From: Mycolicibacterium sp. TUM20985 | Lineage (GTDB): Bacteria; Actinomycetota; Actinomycetes; Mycobacteriales; Mycobacteriaceae | Direction of reading: 5' to 3' | Assembly: GCF_030295745.1 (NCBI RefSeq) | Contig: NZ_AP027291.1 | Location: 2,852,001 to 2,916,000 of the forward strand | DNA length: 64,000 nucleotides | Program-made: the position numbers and the translations under genes | Shown here: piece after piece, positions 28,040-37,317 of the stretch | Layout of the letters: each line of letters begins with the position of its first letter | How positions within the stretch are numbered: position 1 is the first letter of the stretch | The notes under the pieces: generated by a model | Seen by the model: only the letters and a program-made list of their open reading frames with translations | What the model was told of the DNA's origin: nothing | Databases searched by the model: none

Positions 28040-28417
28040 GACACCTACATCGTCGGCCAGGGAGCGAAGAATCTGTTCCCGGTGTTCACCGTGGACGGTG
28101 GCCTGACGTGCGCGATCATCGTCTTTAGCGGCGGTGAGATCGGTTGTAACGGAACGCTTCCCGGCGTGACCAGCGGTCAGAACGAGGTCTACCTCCAGCT
28201 ACCGGGCACCGCCGGGATACGCCGCACCGAAACCCCGAAGTTCAATGCGCCGGCCTACCCCGGGCGCATCGAGCAGCTACCCGTCGGGCATCGGGTCAAC
28301 GGCATCGGCTCCACCTGCATGGCCACCAGCGGCGGGGTGGCGTGCGTCGGCACGCTGGCGGGCAACGTGGCGGGGTTTCAGGTCTCGCCGTCGGGCGTGA
28401 CGACGATCGGCGGCTGA
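28039..28417 (+). pseudogene. 5'-truncated secreted-protein gene at the right edge of the RIT element
   Basis: The frame runs from the element boundary: DDTYIVGQGAKNLFPVFTVDGGLTCAI..GEIGCNGTLPGV..STCMATSGGVACVGT, ending in a stop at 28415-28417. It repeats the Cys pattern and DG..C motif of the secreted protein left of the element (24102-24644) but has no signal peptide or start region. About 40 residues are missing, and no matching sequence sits on the left side of the element. Either the 5' end was deleted on insertion, or this was the second repeat of a longer gene whose first repeat is the left protein. Confidence 0.7.
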
Positions 28418-28430
28418 CCGCGCACGCCGG

Positions 28431-29804
28431 TCAGATGATCGCGCGCAGGCCCAGCGCGCTGGAGAACGACGCCGCGGCCACGCACACGTCCGTCGCGATA
28501 TGCCGGGACAGGGGTTCCGGGAGGTCGACGACGTGTCCACATACGCCGCCGAGCAAACCGCCCACGGGAAGCAGCGTCACCACCGTGGGTGTCAGCTGCA
28601 GGACGATGGCGTAACCGTCGTGATCGCCGGTGGTGAACGTCCCGTCGTTCACGGCGTTGCCCAGGGGAACGATGCCGAGCACCGTCGCGCCGCCGCTGGC
28701 GACCAGTCGACGTGCCAGCTCCGCCCGAGCGTTCTCGTACGAAACATATTGGTGCGTGAACGGATTGGCGGGATTGAGCGCCTCCGTGCTGAACGCGCCG
28801 GTCCACACGTAGCCGGTGTCTGCCGCCGCGGGGGCGGGCCCGATCACCCGACCGTGATCGTTGGGGAACAGGAAGAACCCGTCGGAGAACGCCTGTAGGA
28901 AGCCGGCAGGTTGTTGACCGTAGGTCGTGCCGTCGATGAGGCCCGAGAAGCCGACGCTGTGGATCGGCTGCGCCGGGAATCCGGCCCGAGCCATTGCCGC
29001 GTTCAGTCGTGCGGTGGACTGCGCCGCGCTGGTGGCCGTCGGGTCGATGATGATGACGTTGATCGGCTCCAACACCGTCTTGCCCTCGTGTGGTACCCCG
29101 CCATAGTCCGAGATCTGGCCATTGGGCTCCAGTAACCACGTGCCGACGTCGCCGTAGGGGGTGTGTGTGACGTCGCCCGGGCTGGGGACGGCCGGGGCCG
29201 CGACGGTGGCGGCCGCCGCTGGCTTCGTCGTCACTGCCGGTGCCGTGACGACGGCGTCCTCGACGTCGCGGCGGATCAGCTCTAGCGCCGCGAGCGCGAC
29301 CGGCACCGGCGCGACCGGTGTGTCGCGGGTGTTCGCCGAGGAGGTGGTGTTCTCGCGGCGGACGCTCGACGTGGATACGGCCACCGTGACCGGCGCGGCA
29401 GCGGGTTCAGTGTCGACGCCCACGGACGTCGTCGTACTGCTCGGAGTGCTGTCGGCCGCAGGCCGTGCGCCGTGACGCGATATCGCGGTGGTCGCGCTGG
29501 GCAGCGCGTCGTTGCCCAGCTGCATCTTCGACACGCTCGTCGAGTCGTCGGCGTCCGTGTGGTTGGCCGGCGCGCCGCCGGTCGATTCGCCCGCGGACGA
29601 AGCCGGGGAGGTCTGCGCTGCGGTGCCGCCCGCGGTGGCGTCGTCGGTGGTGCCCTCGGCGTGCGCGACTCCCGCGCCAGCGATGGCGGCTCCGATGCCC
29701 AACGCCACCGCCAGTGCGCCCACGCGCCCGACGTACTGTGCCGCGATGGGCTCGGCGTGAACCGCGTGCCGTGGCATCGATCTGGCCTTGCGGTGTCGCC
29801 CCAT
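28431..29804 (-). CDS. Secreted mycobacterial protein with low-complexity linker, unknown function
   Basis: 457 residues, ATG 29804. After a basic N-terminus (GRHRKARSMPRH) comes the signal-like helix YVGRVGALAVALGIGAAIAG, nearly identical to the leader of the aspartic protease at 14676-16559. Residues 45-210 are Thr/Ser/Ala-rich. The globular C-terminal half starts around DVTHTPYGDVGTWLLEPNGQISDYGG and includes TYGQQPAGFLQAFSDGFFLFPNDHGRV and ENARAELARRL. No catalytic motif is recognisable to me. The shared leader suggests a common export or anchoring route with the protease. Confidence 0.75.
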   Translation of the reverse strand: MGRHRKARSMPRHAVHAEPIAAQYVGRVGALAVALGIGAAIAGAGVAHAEGTTDDATAGGTAAQTSPASSAGESTGGAPANHTDADDSTSVSKMQLGNDALPSATTAISRHGARPAADSTPSSTTTSVGVDTEPAAAPVTVAVSTSSVRRENTTSSANTRDTPVAPVPVALAALELIRRDVEDAVVTAPAVTTKPAAAATVAAPAVPSPGDVTHTPYGDVGTWLLEPNGQISDYGGVPHEGKTVLEPINVIIIDPTATSAAQSTARLNAAMARAGFPAQPIHSVGFSGLIDGTTYGQQPAGFLQAFSDGFFLFPNDHGRVIGPAPAAADTGYVWTGAFSTEALNPANPFTHQYVSYENARAELARRLVASGGATVLGIVPLGNAVNDGTFTTGDHDGYAIVLQLTPTVVTLLPVGGLLGGVCGHVVDLPEPLSRHIATDVCVAAASFSSALGLRAII

Positions 29805-30115
29805 CGCCTTAGTCCCCCTCGGTCCCGCTGCAGTCGAGGAAGTTTATACACATGGCGGGCCTCGCGAGCAAAGCACGCCGCGTCGGCATCGGCGGCACTG
29901 TCGCGACGGGTACTGATCTTGGTTGAGCAGGCCGAACGGGTGCAGACGGCGCAGAGAGGTCGGCCGTCCCGACGGACGTCGCAGTTACAGCAATGACGGC
30001 GAAGGGGCCCGCGAGGCGTTGCCCCAAAACAGGTAGCGCACTACCCGTGTGGTGCGGGTGGCGCGCGCTGAGCCTTGTGGGTGTAGAGCCCATCCGTCCG
30101 CCGCAGGAGCCCGCA
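29805..30115. other. 311-bp divergent intergenic region
   Basis: This separates the secreted protein (leftward) from the large metalloprotease (rightward). The metalloprotease frame is open through the right part of it, but that translation is basic and family-free. I see no strong hairpin or operator. An AGGAG at 30105-30109 decides the metalloprotease start. Confidence 0.5.
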
Positions 30116-33100
30116 ATGTCCGCACTAACCGTTGCCACTGGTTTCACCAACGCCGTCGCCCTCACCTATTCGGCAAACCGCAACGTCGCCGTCGTCGGCG
30201 AGCGCGGCGGTCGCCTCGTGCTCCTCGATCTGCTGCGGCCCGTTGCCGGAGGTTACGAGCAGCGCGTCATCGGAGACGGCTACCGCAACGTCGATCACGT
30301 TGCCTACGATGACATCTCGGACCGATTGCTGATCGCCGACGCCGACGGCGTCTGGGTCGCGCGCCTGGCGACGGCCGACCGTGCCGACGCCACCGCGTTC
30401 GCGCACGCCCCCGTCGACGTCCGCGCACTGTGCACCGCCTCTGCTGCCGGCTCCCCCGTGGCCCTGGTGCTCGACGGCGACCCGGCGCCGCACGTCGACT
30501 CGTACAATCTGGGCGCCGGCCCCGGCACCGTCGTCGGCACACTGCTCGAATCACTCGACGGAGCCAAGGATGCCGCCGTCGCCGACTCGGCGTCGGTGTT
30601 CCTGCTGACCTCTGCGGCCGGCGGCAACATTCTGCAGCTCGCCGACTGGACGACGTCGACCGTGACACAGATATCAAGTGGCGCGATACCTTTCGGTGGT
30701 CACGTGGCCGCCCTCGACAGTCAGTGGGCACTGGTCGTGTCGAAGAGTGGGGAGTTCGCCTGCGTCCGCCGCGACGGGGCGCTCCGCCGCCCGACGGCGG
30801 CGGGATCCCCGTCGGCCGTGACCGCCATCGCGGTGACCAAGGAGGGCCACGTCCTGATGGCCACCACCGATTCCGTCCTCGAAGACACCCTGCCGGCCGG
30901 CATCCGCGAACGCGTCCTGCTGACGCTTGATCCGGGACCGATCTTCATCGGCGGATACGCGAAGGTTCACGTCGACGTCGCGGGCACCGGTCTGACCATC
31001 GACCAAATCGAGTTGAGCGTCCGAGAACCCGATCTGGGCGCCATCTCCCCGTCGCGTGATGCGACCTTCGACCCCGACCACCCGCACCTGTTGCTGACCG
31101 GCGGCTGGCGACCGGGCGTCGGCGAGATCCTCGCCAAGGAGATTGCGACGGGAACGGTCGTGGGCCGAGCCAACTTTCGCATCGACGAGACCTGGCGGGA
31201 TTCCCGGGTCGGCCCGAGCTTCTGCGTCACCGGCAAGGTGGACAGTCCCGTCGTGAAGCCGGCCTGGGGCGGCGGGGATGCGGGCATCCAGAACGTCGAC
31301 GTCTACAAGGCTCCCGCGAAGTGGCGGGTGGCCATCGTCATGATCGACAGCACCACCAACCCGTATCCGACGCTGGCGGCCGACATCGCCAAGATCCGCC
31401 AGAACTGGTTCGATAACTTCACCGGCGGCGTCCCCTCTGGAGGCGTAACGCGTTCGGTCACTGCGTATTACAGCGAGGTGTCCTACGGCAAGTTGACGAT
31501 GAGCCTGGTCGGAAACAAGGTCGCCGGACCGGTCCACGCCACCGGCAGCTGGGACGACCTGTTCGAGTTGGAAACGGTACCCGACCCGGCGAACCCCGGT
31601 GCCACCCTTCCTCGACGATGGAACCCCAAGCCCGATACGTGGAAGACGCTGGTGTCGACGCTGGAGCAGGCGAATGCCGCCGCGGTGAAGGCGGGCAACC
31701 CGGCGCTGGTGGACTTCGGCAAGACCGATGCGGTCGCCTTCGTCGTGCGCACCGTCAATGCGCCCGTGGCGGGGGTCAATCCACCGACGGGCGTCAGCAT
31801 CGGCCGGTACGTGTGGCCGCAGCAGACCACGATGACGGTCAAGCTCAACGGCAAGGACACGACGCTGCCGATGCTGGTCATGCCGGAGGACTGGACGGCC
31901 ATCGACGGCAGGCAGGTGTACGAAACGCTGGCCCACGAACTCGGTCATACGTTGCAGCTTCCGGATCTCTACCTGTACCCGTGGATGAACCAGGGGCTGT
32001 CGGCGCGCGAACTCGGGGCGTGGGACCTGATGTGCAACGACGGCGGGCTCCCCCACCTCAGCCTGCCCAGCCGGATGGCGCTCGGGTGGGTAGGGGCAGG
32101 CGAGGTGAAGGCCTACAACTTTGCGGCCAATCATCAACCGTCGGTGCTGGAGCAGATCACGCTGCAAGCTCTCGAGACCAAGACGATTCCCGCCAATGCG
32201 TTGCGCGGTGCGGAGATTCGGCTGGCTCCCGGCCGCAACTACTACTTCGAGTATCGGAGCCGGCAGGGCGCGTCGCTGGGTGACGGCAGCCTGCCACTCG
32301 GGCCGGTGGTCGTCGGCACCGACGTCGTGTCGCCGAAGGGGGCACAGAACCTCGACAGCCGGGTGATGACGATGCGCCTGGAGGACGATCCCGATGGGGT
32401 CGACGACACCGACGGGCTCACGACGCAGGGCGCCTTCCTCACCGTCGGCAAGAACTACAAGGAACCCGACTTCACCGACGGCGCGCCGAAGGACTTCGTC
32501 GTGACGACGAAGGCGATCCGGCCCGACAGCGCCGACGTCGAGATCCGATACAACACCAGCGGCCGCCCCGAACTGTCCATTCGCACCTGGCCCAACGGTC
32601 AAAACCAGTGGCAGAGTCCGGACATCGAGATCCGCAACGCCAAGAGCGATGCCGACAAGAAGTGGTTGAACGTGCCGTGGGCCGGCCAGCCCAACCGGGT
32701 CGTCGCGAAGGTCACCAATAACGGCGCGTTACCAGCGCGCGGCGTCAAGGCCTTCTTCTCCTTCTTGGACTTCACCACCAACGGGGAGAAGGATCAACCG
32801 GTGGCCCAGCCGTTGGGGTCATCGCCCGCAGTCGACATCCCGCCCGATCACCTGCCGCACGAGCTCGAAGTGGCTTGGGTGCCGCCGGGTGAGGGGCACT
32901 ACTGCATCACCGTCAACATCCCGCTTTACGAGGATGCCGGGAATCCCGCGGTGCACGAGAGTAGCGATCGGGACAACTTCGCCCAGAGCAACTACACGAA
33001 GTTCTGGTCGGAGAGCGCGTCACCGTCGACGCGCGTGCGGTTCCCGGTCAAGCTGGAGAACCCGACCAACGGCACGGTGGTGATGTTTCCCCAAGTGCGC

Positions 33101-33631
33101 CAGACGATGCCGTACTACCGGACCTATCTCGAACACAGCTGGTTGCGACTGGGCCCGCATCAGAAGGCGGAGGTGATGGTGATGACCGAATCGCTCGTGG
33201 GCGACCCGGCCTTCGCCGCATCCTTCGAGCCGGGCGCGGCGTGGGAAGCCCCCAACCTCTTGGAGATCTCGGGCTGGGTGGCCGGGGTCTGTGTGGCCAA
33301 GTGCACCGGAGGCGCTGCGGTACAGGTCAATTCGGGCCGAACCACGACGATCCGGGACATCCAGGTGGTCGCCGAGCCCGGCGTCCTCGGTTGGGTTCGA
33401 CTGCCCGACGGCTCGTCCGCCACGAATGGGACGATGTTGGCCATCGCCCGCGGGCGTGGCGCCGATCCCGACCCGGAGCGTGATCTCGTCGGACACGGTG
33501 ACCTGCAGAACGACGGCCGGTTCTTCGTCTCCCTGAATGGTCTCGAGCGCGGTATGGAGATATCCCTCAACTACCTTCCCGGTGCCTCCTACGCCCCGTG
33601 CGAGGCCGGACCGATCGACGCCGACTTCTGA
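30116..33631 (+). CDS. Very large M6-like zinc metalloprotease with N-terminal propeller-like region
   Basis: 1171 residues from ATG 30116, supported by AGGAG six bases upstream. Residues 1-300 look like a beta-propeller of repeated strands (VAVVGERGGRLVLLDL, LLIADADGVWVARLA, VFLLTSAAGGNILQLADW). The catalytic region has HELGHTLQLPDLY near 607, an HExxH zincin with downstream Asp as in immune-inhibitor-A/M6 proteases. It is followed by a GAWDLMCN methionine turn. A CARDB-like domain (VTNNGALPARGVKAFFSFLDF) and beta-rich C-terminus complete it. There is no Sec or Tat signal peptide, which is odd for this class and suggests another export route or an intracellular role. Confidence 0.8.
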   Translation: MSALTVATGFTNAVALTYSANRNVAVVGERGGRLVLLDLLRPVAGGYEQRVIGDGYRNVDHVAYDDISDRLLIADADGVWVARLATADRADATAFAHAPVDVRALCTASAAGSPVALVLDGDPAPHVDSYNLGAGPGTVVGTLLESLDGAKDAAVADSASVFLLTSAAGGNILQLADWTTSTVTQISSGAIPFGGHVAALDSQWALVVSKSGEFACVRRDGALRRPTAAGSPSAVTAIAVTKEGHVLMATTDSVLEDTLPAGIRERVLLTLDPGPIFIGGYAKVHVDVAGTGLTIDQIELSVREPDLGAISPSRDATFDPDHPHLLLTGGWRPGVGEILAKEIATGTVVGRANFRIDETWRDSRVGPSFCVTGKVDSPVVKPAWGGGDAGIQNVDVYKAPAKWRVAIVMIDSTTNPYPTLAADIAKIRQNWFDNFTGGVPSGGVTRSVTAYYSEVSYGKLTMSLVGNKVAGPVHATGSWDDLFELETVPDPANPGATLPRRWNPKPDTWKTLVSTLEQANAAAVKAGNPALVDFGKTDAVAFVVRTVNAPVAGVNPPTGVSIGRYVWPQQTTMTVKLNGKDTTLPMLVMPEDWTAIDGRQVYETLAHELGHTLQLPDLYLYPWMNQGLSARELGAWDLMCNDGGLPHLSLPSRMALGWVGAGEVKAYNFAANHQPSVLEQITLQALETKTIPANALRGAEIRLAPGRNYYFEYRSRQGASLGDGSLPLGPVVVGTDVVSPKGAQNLDSRVMTMRLEDDPDGVDDTDGLTTQGAFLTVGKNYKEPDFTDGAPKDFVVTTKAIRPDSADVEIRYNTSGRPELSIRTWPNGQNQWQSPDIEIRNAKSDADKKWLNVPWAGQPNRVVAKVTNNGALPARGVKAFFSFLDFTTNGEKDQPVAQPLGSSPAVDIPPDHLPHELEVAWVPPGEGHYCITVNIPLYEDAGNPAVHESSDRDNFAQSNYTKFWSESASPSTRVRFPVKLENPTNGTVVMFPQVRQTMPYYRTYLEHSWLRLGPHQKAEVMVMTESLVGDPAFAASFEPGAAWEAPNLLEISGWVAGVCVAKCTGGAAVQVNSGRTTTIRDIQVVAEPGVLGWVRLPDGSSATNGTMLAIARGRGADPDPERDLVGHGDLQNDGRFFVSLNGLERGMEISLNYLPGASYAPCEAGPIDADF

Positions 33632-33692
33632 GCCGGGAACGCTGAAAGACGAACGCCATCAGCGTGTTAAGGATCGCCCCCCGGAATGGACC

Positions 33693-34508
33693 ATGGTGGA
33701 GGTGGCCTCGGAGTACGCTCCGCGGGTGACCCACAAAGCGATAACCCTGGCCGAGCAACCGAGCCTGAGGGACATGGCAATACCCGATGCCGACATCTGG
33801 CCGGAGTTCAATCTGCAGGGCGAAACCTACCGACGATTCTGGACCCGTCTCTCCGACGAGCTCCCGGAATTTCAGTTCGCGATGTGCGATGAGCAGACCG
33901 GCGAGGTGATGGCCGACGCGCATACCGTGCCGTGTTGGTGGGACGGGACACAGGGCGGGCTGCCCGGTGGCTTCGATGCGGTGATCGCCGACGCGTTCAG
34001 GCGTCGCGATGCCGAGCAACCGTTCAACACGTTGTGTGCCATCGCCGCCGAGATTCCGAAGGATGGCCGCGGTGGGGGTTTGGCGGTCGAGATATTGGTG
34101 GCGATGGGTGACATCGCGACCCGCCACGGCTTCACTCAGCTGATCGCGCCGGTTCGTCCGACCCTCAAGGACCGCTACCCGATTACACCGATCGAGCAGT
34201 ACATGAACTGGCGCCGTGAGGATGGGACGCCAGTGGATCCCTGGCTACGGCTCCACGAGCGCATCGGCGCGACGATGGGACCCTCGGTAGACACGTCGTA
34301 CCGCATCGAGGGCACGGTCGGAGAATGGGAATCTTGGCTCGACATGGTGTTTCCGGAATCGGGCGCCTACGTGTTCCCCGGTGGGCTGTCGCCACTGGAC
34401 GTCGACCGTGATGCCGACCGGGCAGTCTACGGGGAGCCGAACGTGTGGATGATTCACGACCTGGCGTCACTGTCGAAATATGAAGCGCCCGTTAACTCTT
34501 CGCGATAA
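33693..34508 (+). CDS. GNAT-like acyltransferase-type protein
   Basis: About 271 residues from ATG 33693 (GTG 33696 also possible). The fold pattern fits the large actinobacterial GNAT-like proteins: a central strand-turn with FAMCDEQTGEVMADAHTVP, the helix start EIPKDGRGGGLAVEILVAMGDIATRHGF in the acetyl-CoA loop position, then IAPVRPTLKDRYP. Substrate unknown. It follows the metalloprotease by 61 bp on the same strand and may be cotranscribed. The open frame extends 5' into the protease gene but the added residues are not family-like. Confidence 0.6.
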   Translation: MVEVASEYAPRVTHKAITLAEQPSLRDMAIPDADIWPEFNLQGETYRRFWTRLSDELPEFQFAMCDEQTGEVMADAHTVPCWWDGTQGGLPGGFDAVIADAFRRRDAEQPFNTLCAIAAEIPKDGRGGGLAVEILVAMGDIATRHGFTQLIAPVRPTLKDRYPITPIEQYMNWRREDGTPVDPWLRLHERIGATMGPSVDTSYRIEGTVGEWESWLDMVFPESGAYVFPGGLSPLDVDRDADRAVYGEPNVWMIHDLASLSKYEAPVNSSR

Positions 34509-34525
34509 GGTGCTGATACGGGCGC

Positions 34526-35665
34526 TTAGTCGTCGCTGTACGAGCGGGCATGATCGAGGGTCCGCAGCCACTTCGGCGCCCCCTGTTCGGTGTTGAGGCC
34601 CTTCTCGATGACGGCCAAGTTGTGGTGCACGTGCACGCCCGTCACCGTCGACTCGGTTGCCGAGATCCCGGCGTCGTCGTCGCGGATCTGCTCGGAGTGA
34701 TGCAGACCGTCCAAGAGATCCTTGATCATCTCCATCGAGCGGTATTGGGCTGACGGGTCGGGGTCTCCGCCCCAGGTCGGCCAGTAGGACGACGCCAGGT
34801 CCTCCACGACGTAGAGGCCACCCGGCCGTACGTGCGGGAAGAGCGCGCGAAAGGACGCGATGATGTGGTGACTGATATGACTGCCGTCGTCGATGATGAT
34901 GTCGAAGGGCCCCAGTTCGCGAGCCATCGCATCCAGCCCTTGCTCGTCACCCTGGTCACCTTGTAGGACATTCAGCCGGCTCTCCACCACGCCGGTCTTC
35001 TCGAAGATGTCGAGTCCGTAGATCAGTCCCCGCCGGAAGTAGTGCTTCCACATGCGCAACGACTCGCCGCCGGCGTCGATCAGGTTGTAGCCACCGATGC
35101 CGATCTCGAGCACCTTGACGGCTTGGTCACGGTAGGGCTCGAAGTACTTCTGGTAATGCGGCGTGTACCAGCGTCCCCCCCATTTATCGGAACCGAACCG
35201 GACCGCGAGGTCGGACAGGTCGTGCGGCCGCTGGGACATCGCGGCGACCATCTGTCGCGTCGCTGCGGCGATGACGGGACTGTGTTCCTCGTCGGCCAGT
35301 TGTCGGGCGAAGAGTTCGCGGGTGGCCCCGTGCGGTCCAACCGGACCGAACAACTCCCGCAGCAGATCGATCAGGTCCTGACGGACGATTGCGGGAGCGT
35401 CGTCGCTCCAACCCTTCTCGACGGACGACGCGGTGCTGCCCAGGCTCACCAGATAGCCCAGCCGCTCCCCCCCGAAGCCGAGGTCGCATTGAACCGTCAG
35501 GTGTTCGGCCGGAGCGTTCAGCAGGGCAGCGCGCGAGATCACCTCGGCCAGAAGCGCTTCCGCGACGTCAGCCGGGCCGATCTCGGCTATCCGTGCCGCG
35601 ATCTCTGCGTCGGGTAGGGTCGCTGCGTTCAGGATGCGTTCGATGGTCCCAATGTGATTCGGCAT
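34526..35665 (-). CDS. MycE-like SAM-dependent O-methyltransferase
   Basis: 379 residues from ATG 35665, preceded by GGAGGG. The N-terminal helical domain covers about 1-150. The C-terminal Rossmann domain carries LAVRFGSDKWGGRWYTPHYQ, VLEIGIGGYNLIDAGGESLR (SAM-binding), YGLDIFEK, and IIIDDGSHISHHI with the metal-binding Asp-Asp. This is the layout of the mycinamicin methyltransferase MycE and of sugar O-methyltransferases. No biosynthetic cluster for a glycosylated polyketide is nearby, so the substrate may be a cell-envelope glycolipid. Stop is 17 bp from the convergent GNAT-like gene. Confidence 0.85.
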   Translation of the reverse strand: MPNHIGTIERILNAATLPDAEIAARIAEIGPADVAEALLAEVISRAALLNAPAEHLTVQCDLGFGGERLGYLVSLGSTASSVEKGWSDDAPAIVRQDLIDLLRELFGPVGPHGATRELFARQLADEEHSPVIAAATRQMVAAMSQRPHDLSDLAVRFGSDKWGGRWYTPHYQKYFEPYRDQAVKVLEIGIGGYNLIDAGGESLRMWKHYFRRGLIYGLDIFEKTGVVESRLNVLQGDQGDEQGLDAMARELGPFDIIIDDGSHISHHIIASFRALFPHVRPGGLYVVEDLASSYWPTWGGDPDPSAQYRSMEMIKDLLDGLHHSEQIRDDDAGISATESTVTGVHVHHNLAVIEKGLNTEQGAPKWLRTLDHARSYSDD

Positions 35666-35778
35666 GAGCGAACGACCCTCCATTGGGCCGGTGAGGGCCA
35701 GGAAATCGAACCGTAGCACGCACCTGCGGCGGTGTTTCGTGGTTCGAGTTCCTCGACCGCCGTGCGTCCGTGGCTCGG

Positions 35779-36753
35779 TTACTGCCGGGCCTCGTCGAGG
35801 GCCGCCTCGACGTCCGCTTGCGTCTCGGCGAGGAAGGCTTGGAACTCATCGCCGATCATGAAGGTCGTCGTGAACTGGCTCCGCTCGGCGATCTGCTTCC
35901 AGGTCGGGGTGTTCACCATGTCGCCGAGCGCTTTCTGCCAGTACGCCACGGCGACGTCGGGCATGTTCGGCGGTCCATAGAGGCCGCGCCAGTTCGACAG
36001 GGTGACGTCGAGTCCCTGCTCCCTGGCGGTGGGCGCGTCCACACCGGGCAGCCGGTTCTCGGCCAGCACGCCGAGCGCCTTGAGCTCTCCGGACTTCACG
36101 GTGTCGATGAACTCGCTAACACCGCCGATCGCGACGCTGATGTCCCCGGCGCGCAGCGCGGCGATCTGGTCGCCGCCGCCCTCGTGGGTCACGTAGTTGA
36201 CCAAGGCGGGGTCACCGCCTGCGGCCGACACGAGCAGATCGAAGGGAGCTTCGTCGTCGTGGGCGGCGCCGACGGTGACGCGGGCCGGGTCGGACCGAAT
36301 CGCCGCCAGGACACTCGGGAGGTCGGTGAACGGCGATGCGGAATTGGTTACCACGACGAAGTATTCGGTCATCAGGCGGGCGATCATGGTGACGTCGCCG
36401 TATCCGTACTTCGACGCGCCGCGCGACTGGTTCATCATCATCGACAGGGACGTGACGGAGATTTGGTCGTCAGCGCCTCGGTACTGCTCAACCATGGTGG
36501 CGAGGTAGTCGGCGCCGCTGGCTCCGGGCCGGTTCTGCACCGGCAGTGGGACGTCGACGATCTTCTCGGTCTGCAGCGCGTCGACCACCGAGCGGATCGT
36601 GAGGTCGAACCCGCTGCCGGGGTTGGCGCCCGCGGTCATCGTGACGGGTCCGGACGGGTACGCCGGCGCGGCGGAAGCAGTCCCGGAGATCTGATGTCCC
36701 GCCAACCCCACGGTCAGTGCAAGGAGTGCGGCGAGTACGGCCTTCGTCTTCAC
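35779..36753 (-). CDS. TctC/Bug-type solute-binding protein, orphan
   Basis: 324 residues, GTG start with AGGAG upstream. N-terminal signal peptide (AVLAALLALTVGLAGH..SAA-PAYP), then the family core: PSGPVTMTAGANPGSGFDLTIRSVVDAL, VQNRPGASGADYLATM, GGDPALVNYVTHEGGGDQIAALRAGDISVAIGGVSEF and LPGVDAPTAREQGLDV. Such proteins bind carboxylates for the tripartite tricarboxylate transporter TctABC, but no tctA or tctB genes adjoin. It may work with membrane subunits encoded elsewhere or act as a sensor. Confidence 0.88.
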   Translation of the reverse strand: MKTKAVLAALLALTVGLAGHQISGTASAAPAYPSGPVTMTAGANPGSGFDLTIRSVVDALQTEKIVDVPLPVQNRPGASGADYLATMVEQYRGADDQISVTSLSMMMNQSRGASKYGYGDVTMIARLMTEYFVVVTNSASPFTDLPSVLAAIRSDPARVTVGAAHDDEAPFDLLVSAAGGDPALVNYVTHEGGGDQIAALRAGDISVAIGGVSEFIDTVKSGELKALGVLAENRLPGVDAPTAREQGLDVTLSNWRGLYGPPNMPDVAVAYWQKALGDMVNTPTWKQIAERSQFTTTFMIGDEFQAFLAETQADVEAALDEARQ

Positions 36754-36885
36754 GAGGGAGTGTGCTCCTTTTGAGTCATGAACGTGGTCGTTGCCACCTC
36801 TAGAAGAGGTACACCCCTTCCGCCTGGGGGCGCGATGAGGGGCATGGTTGATGCCGGCGGCGTCGACATCGCGGAGAATGGGGCC

Positions 36886-37314
36886 GTGTCGACAGACTGG
36901 TGGTGGATGCCGATCGGCATCGTCCTCGGCTTGGTGTTGGCATGGGTGGCGCTGGTGACCGCGCTGTGGTGGGCCAAGCCCGACGACCTGGACGTACGGG
37001 ATGCCCTGCGGCTGCTGCCGGATGTGCTCCGCCTGGTGAAACGGTTGGCGTCCGATCCGGCGATGCCGCGCGGAATTCGCATTCGACTGGCGCTGCTGTT
37101 GGCCTACCTGGCGCTGCCGTTCGACCTGGTACCGGATTTCATCCCGGTCCTGGGTTATGCGGACGACGCGATCATCGTGGCGGTGGTGCTTCGCAGCGTG
37201 GTACGTCGCGCTGGCGCAGACGCGGTGCGTCGGCGTTGGCCCGGCACGGACGAGGGCTATGCGGCCCTCGCCCGCCTCACCGGTATCGACGGTGCCCGCG
37301 AGGAGCGGGACTGA
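36886..37314 (+). CDS. YkvA/DUF1232 family small membrane protein
   Basis: 142 residues from GTG 36886, which has GGAG at a suitable distance; ATG codons at 36778, 36835 and 36844 are in frame. An N-terminal membrane helix (IGIVLGLVLAWVALVTAL) is followed by the DUF1232 core (RIRLALLLAYLALPFDLVPDFIPVLGYADDAIIVAVVLRSVV), whose LPFDLVPDFIPVLGYADD motif is diagnostic. The role of the family is unknown. It is convergent with the LLM oxidoreductase gene three bases away. Confidence 0.82.
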   Translation: MSTDWWWMPIGIVLGLVLAWVALVTALWWAKPDDLDVRDALRLLPDVLRLVKRLASDPAMPRGIRIRLALLLAYLALPFDLVPDFIPVLGYADDAIIVAVVLRSVVRRAGADAVRRRWPGTDEGYAALARLTGIDGAREERD

Positions 37315-37317
37315 ACT

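Noticed and set aside
29993..30115. Upstream start of the metalloprotease adding 41 residues
   Set aside because: The extra residues are unlike a signal peptide or the family, and a good AGGAG precedes ATG 30116.
30674..32602. 642-codon open frame on the minus strand inside the metalloprotease gene
   Set aside because: It is the antisense shadow of a GC-rich gene: Arg/His/Gln-rich translation, no family motif, fully inside a coding region with clear HExxH and domain structure.
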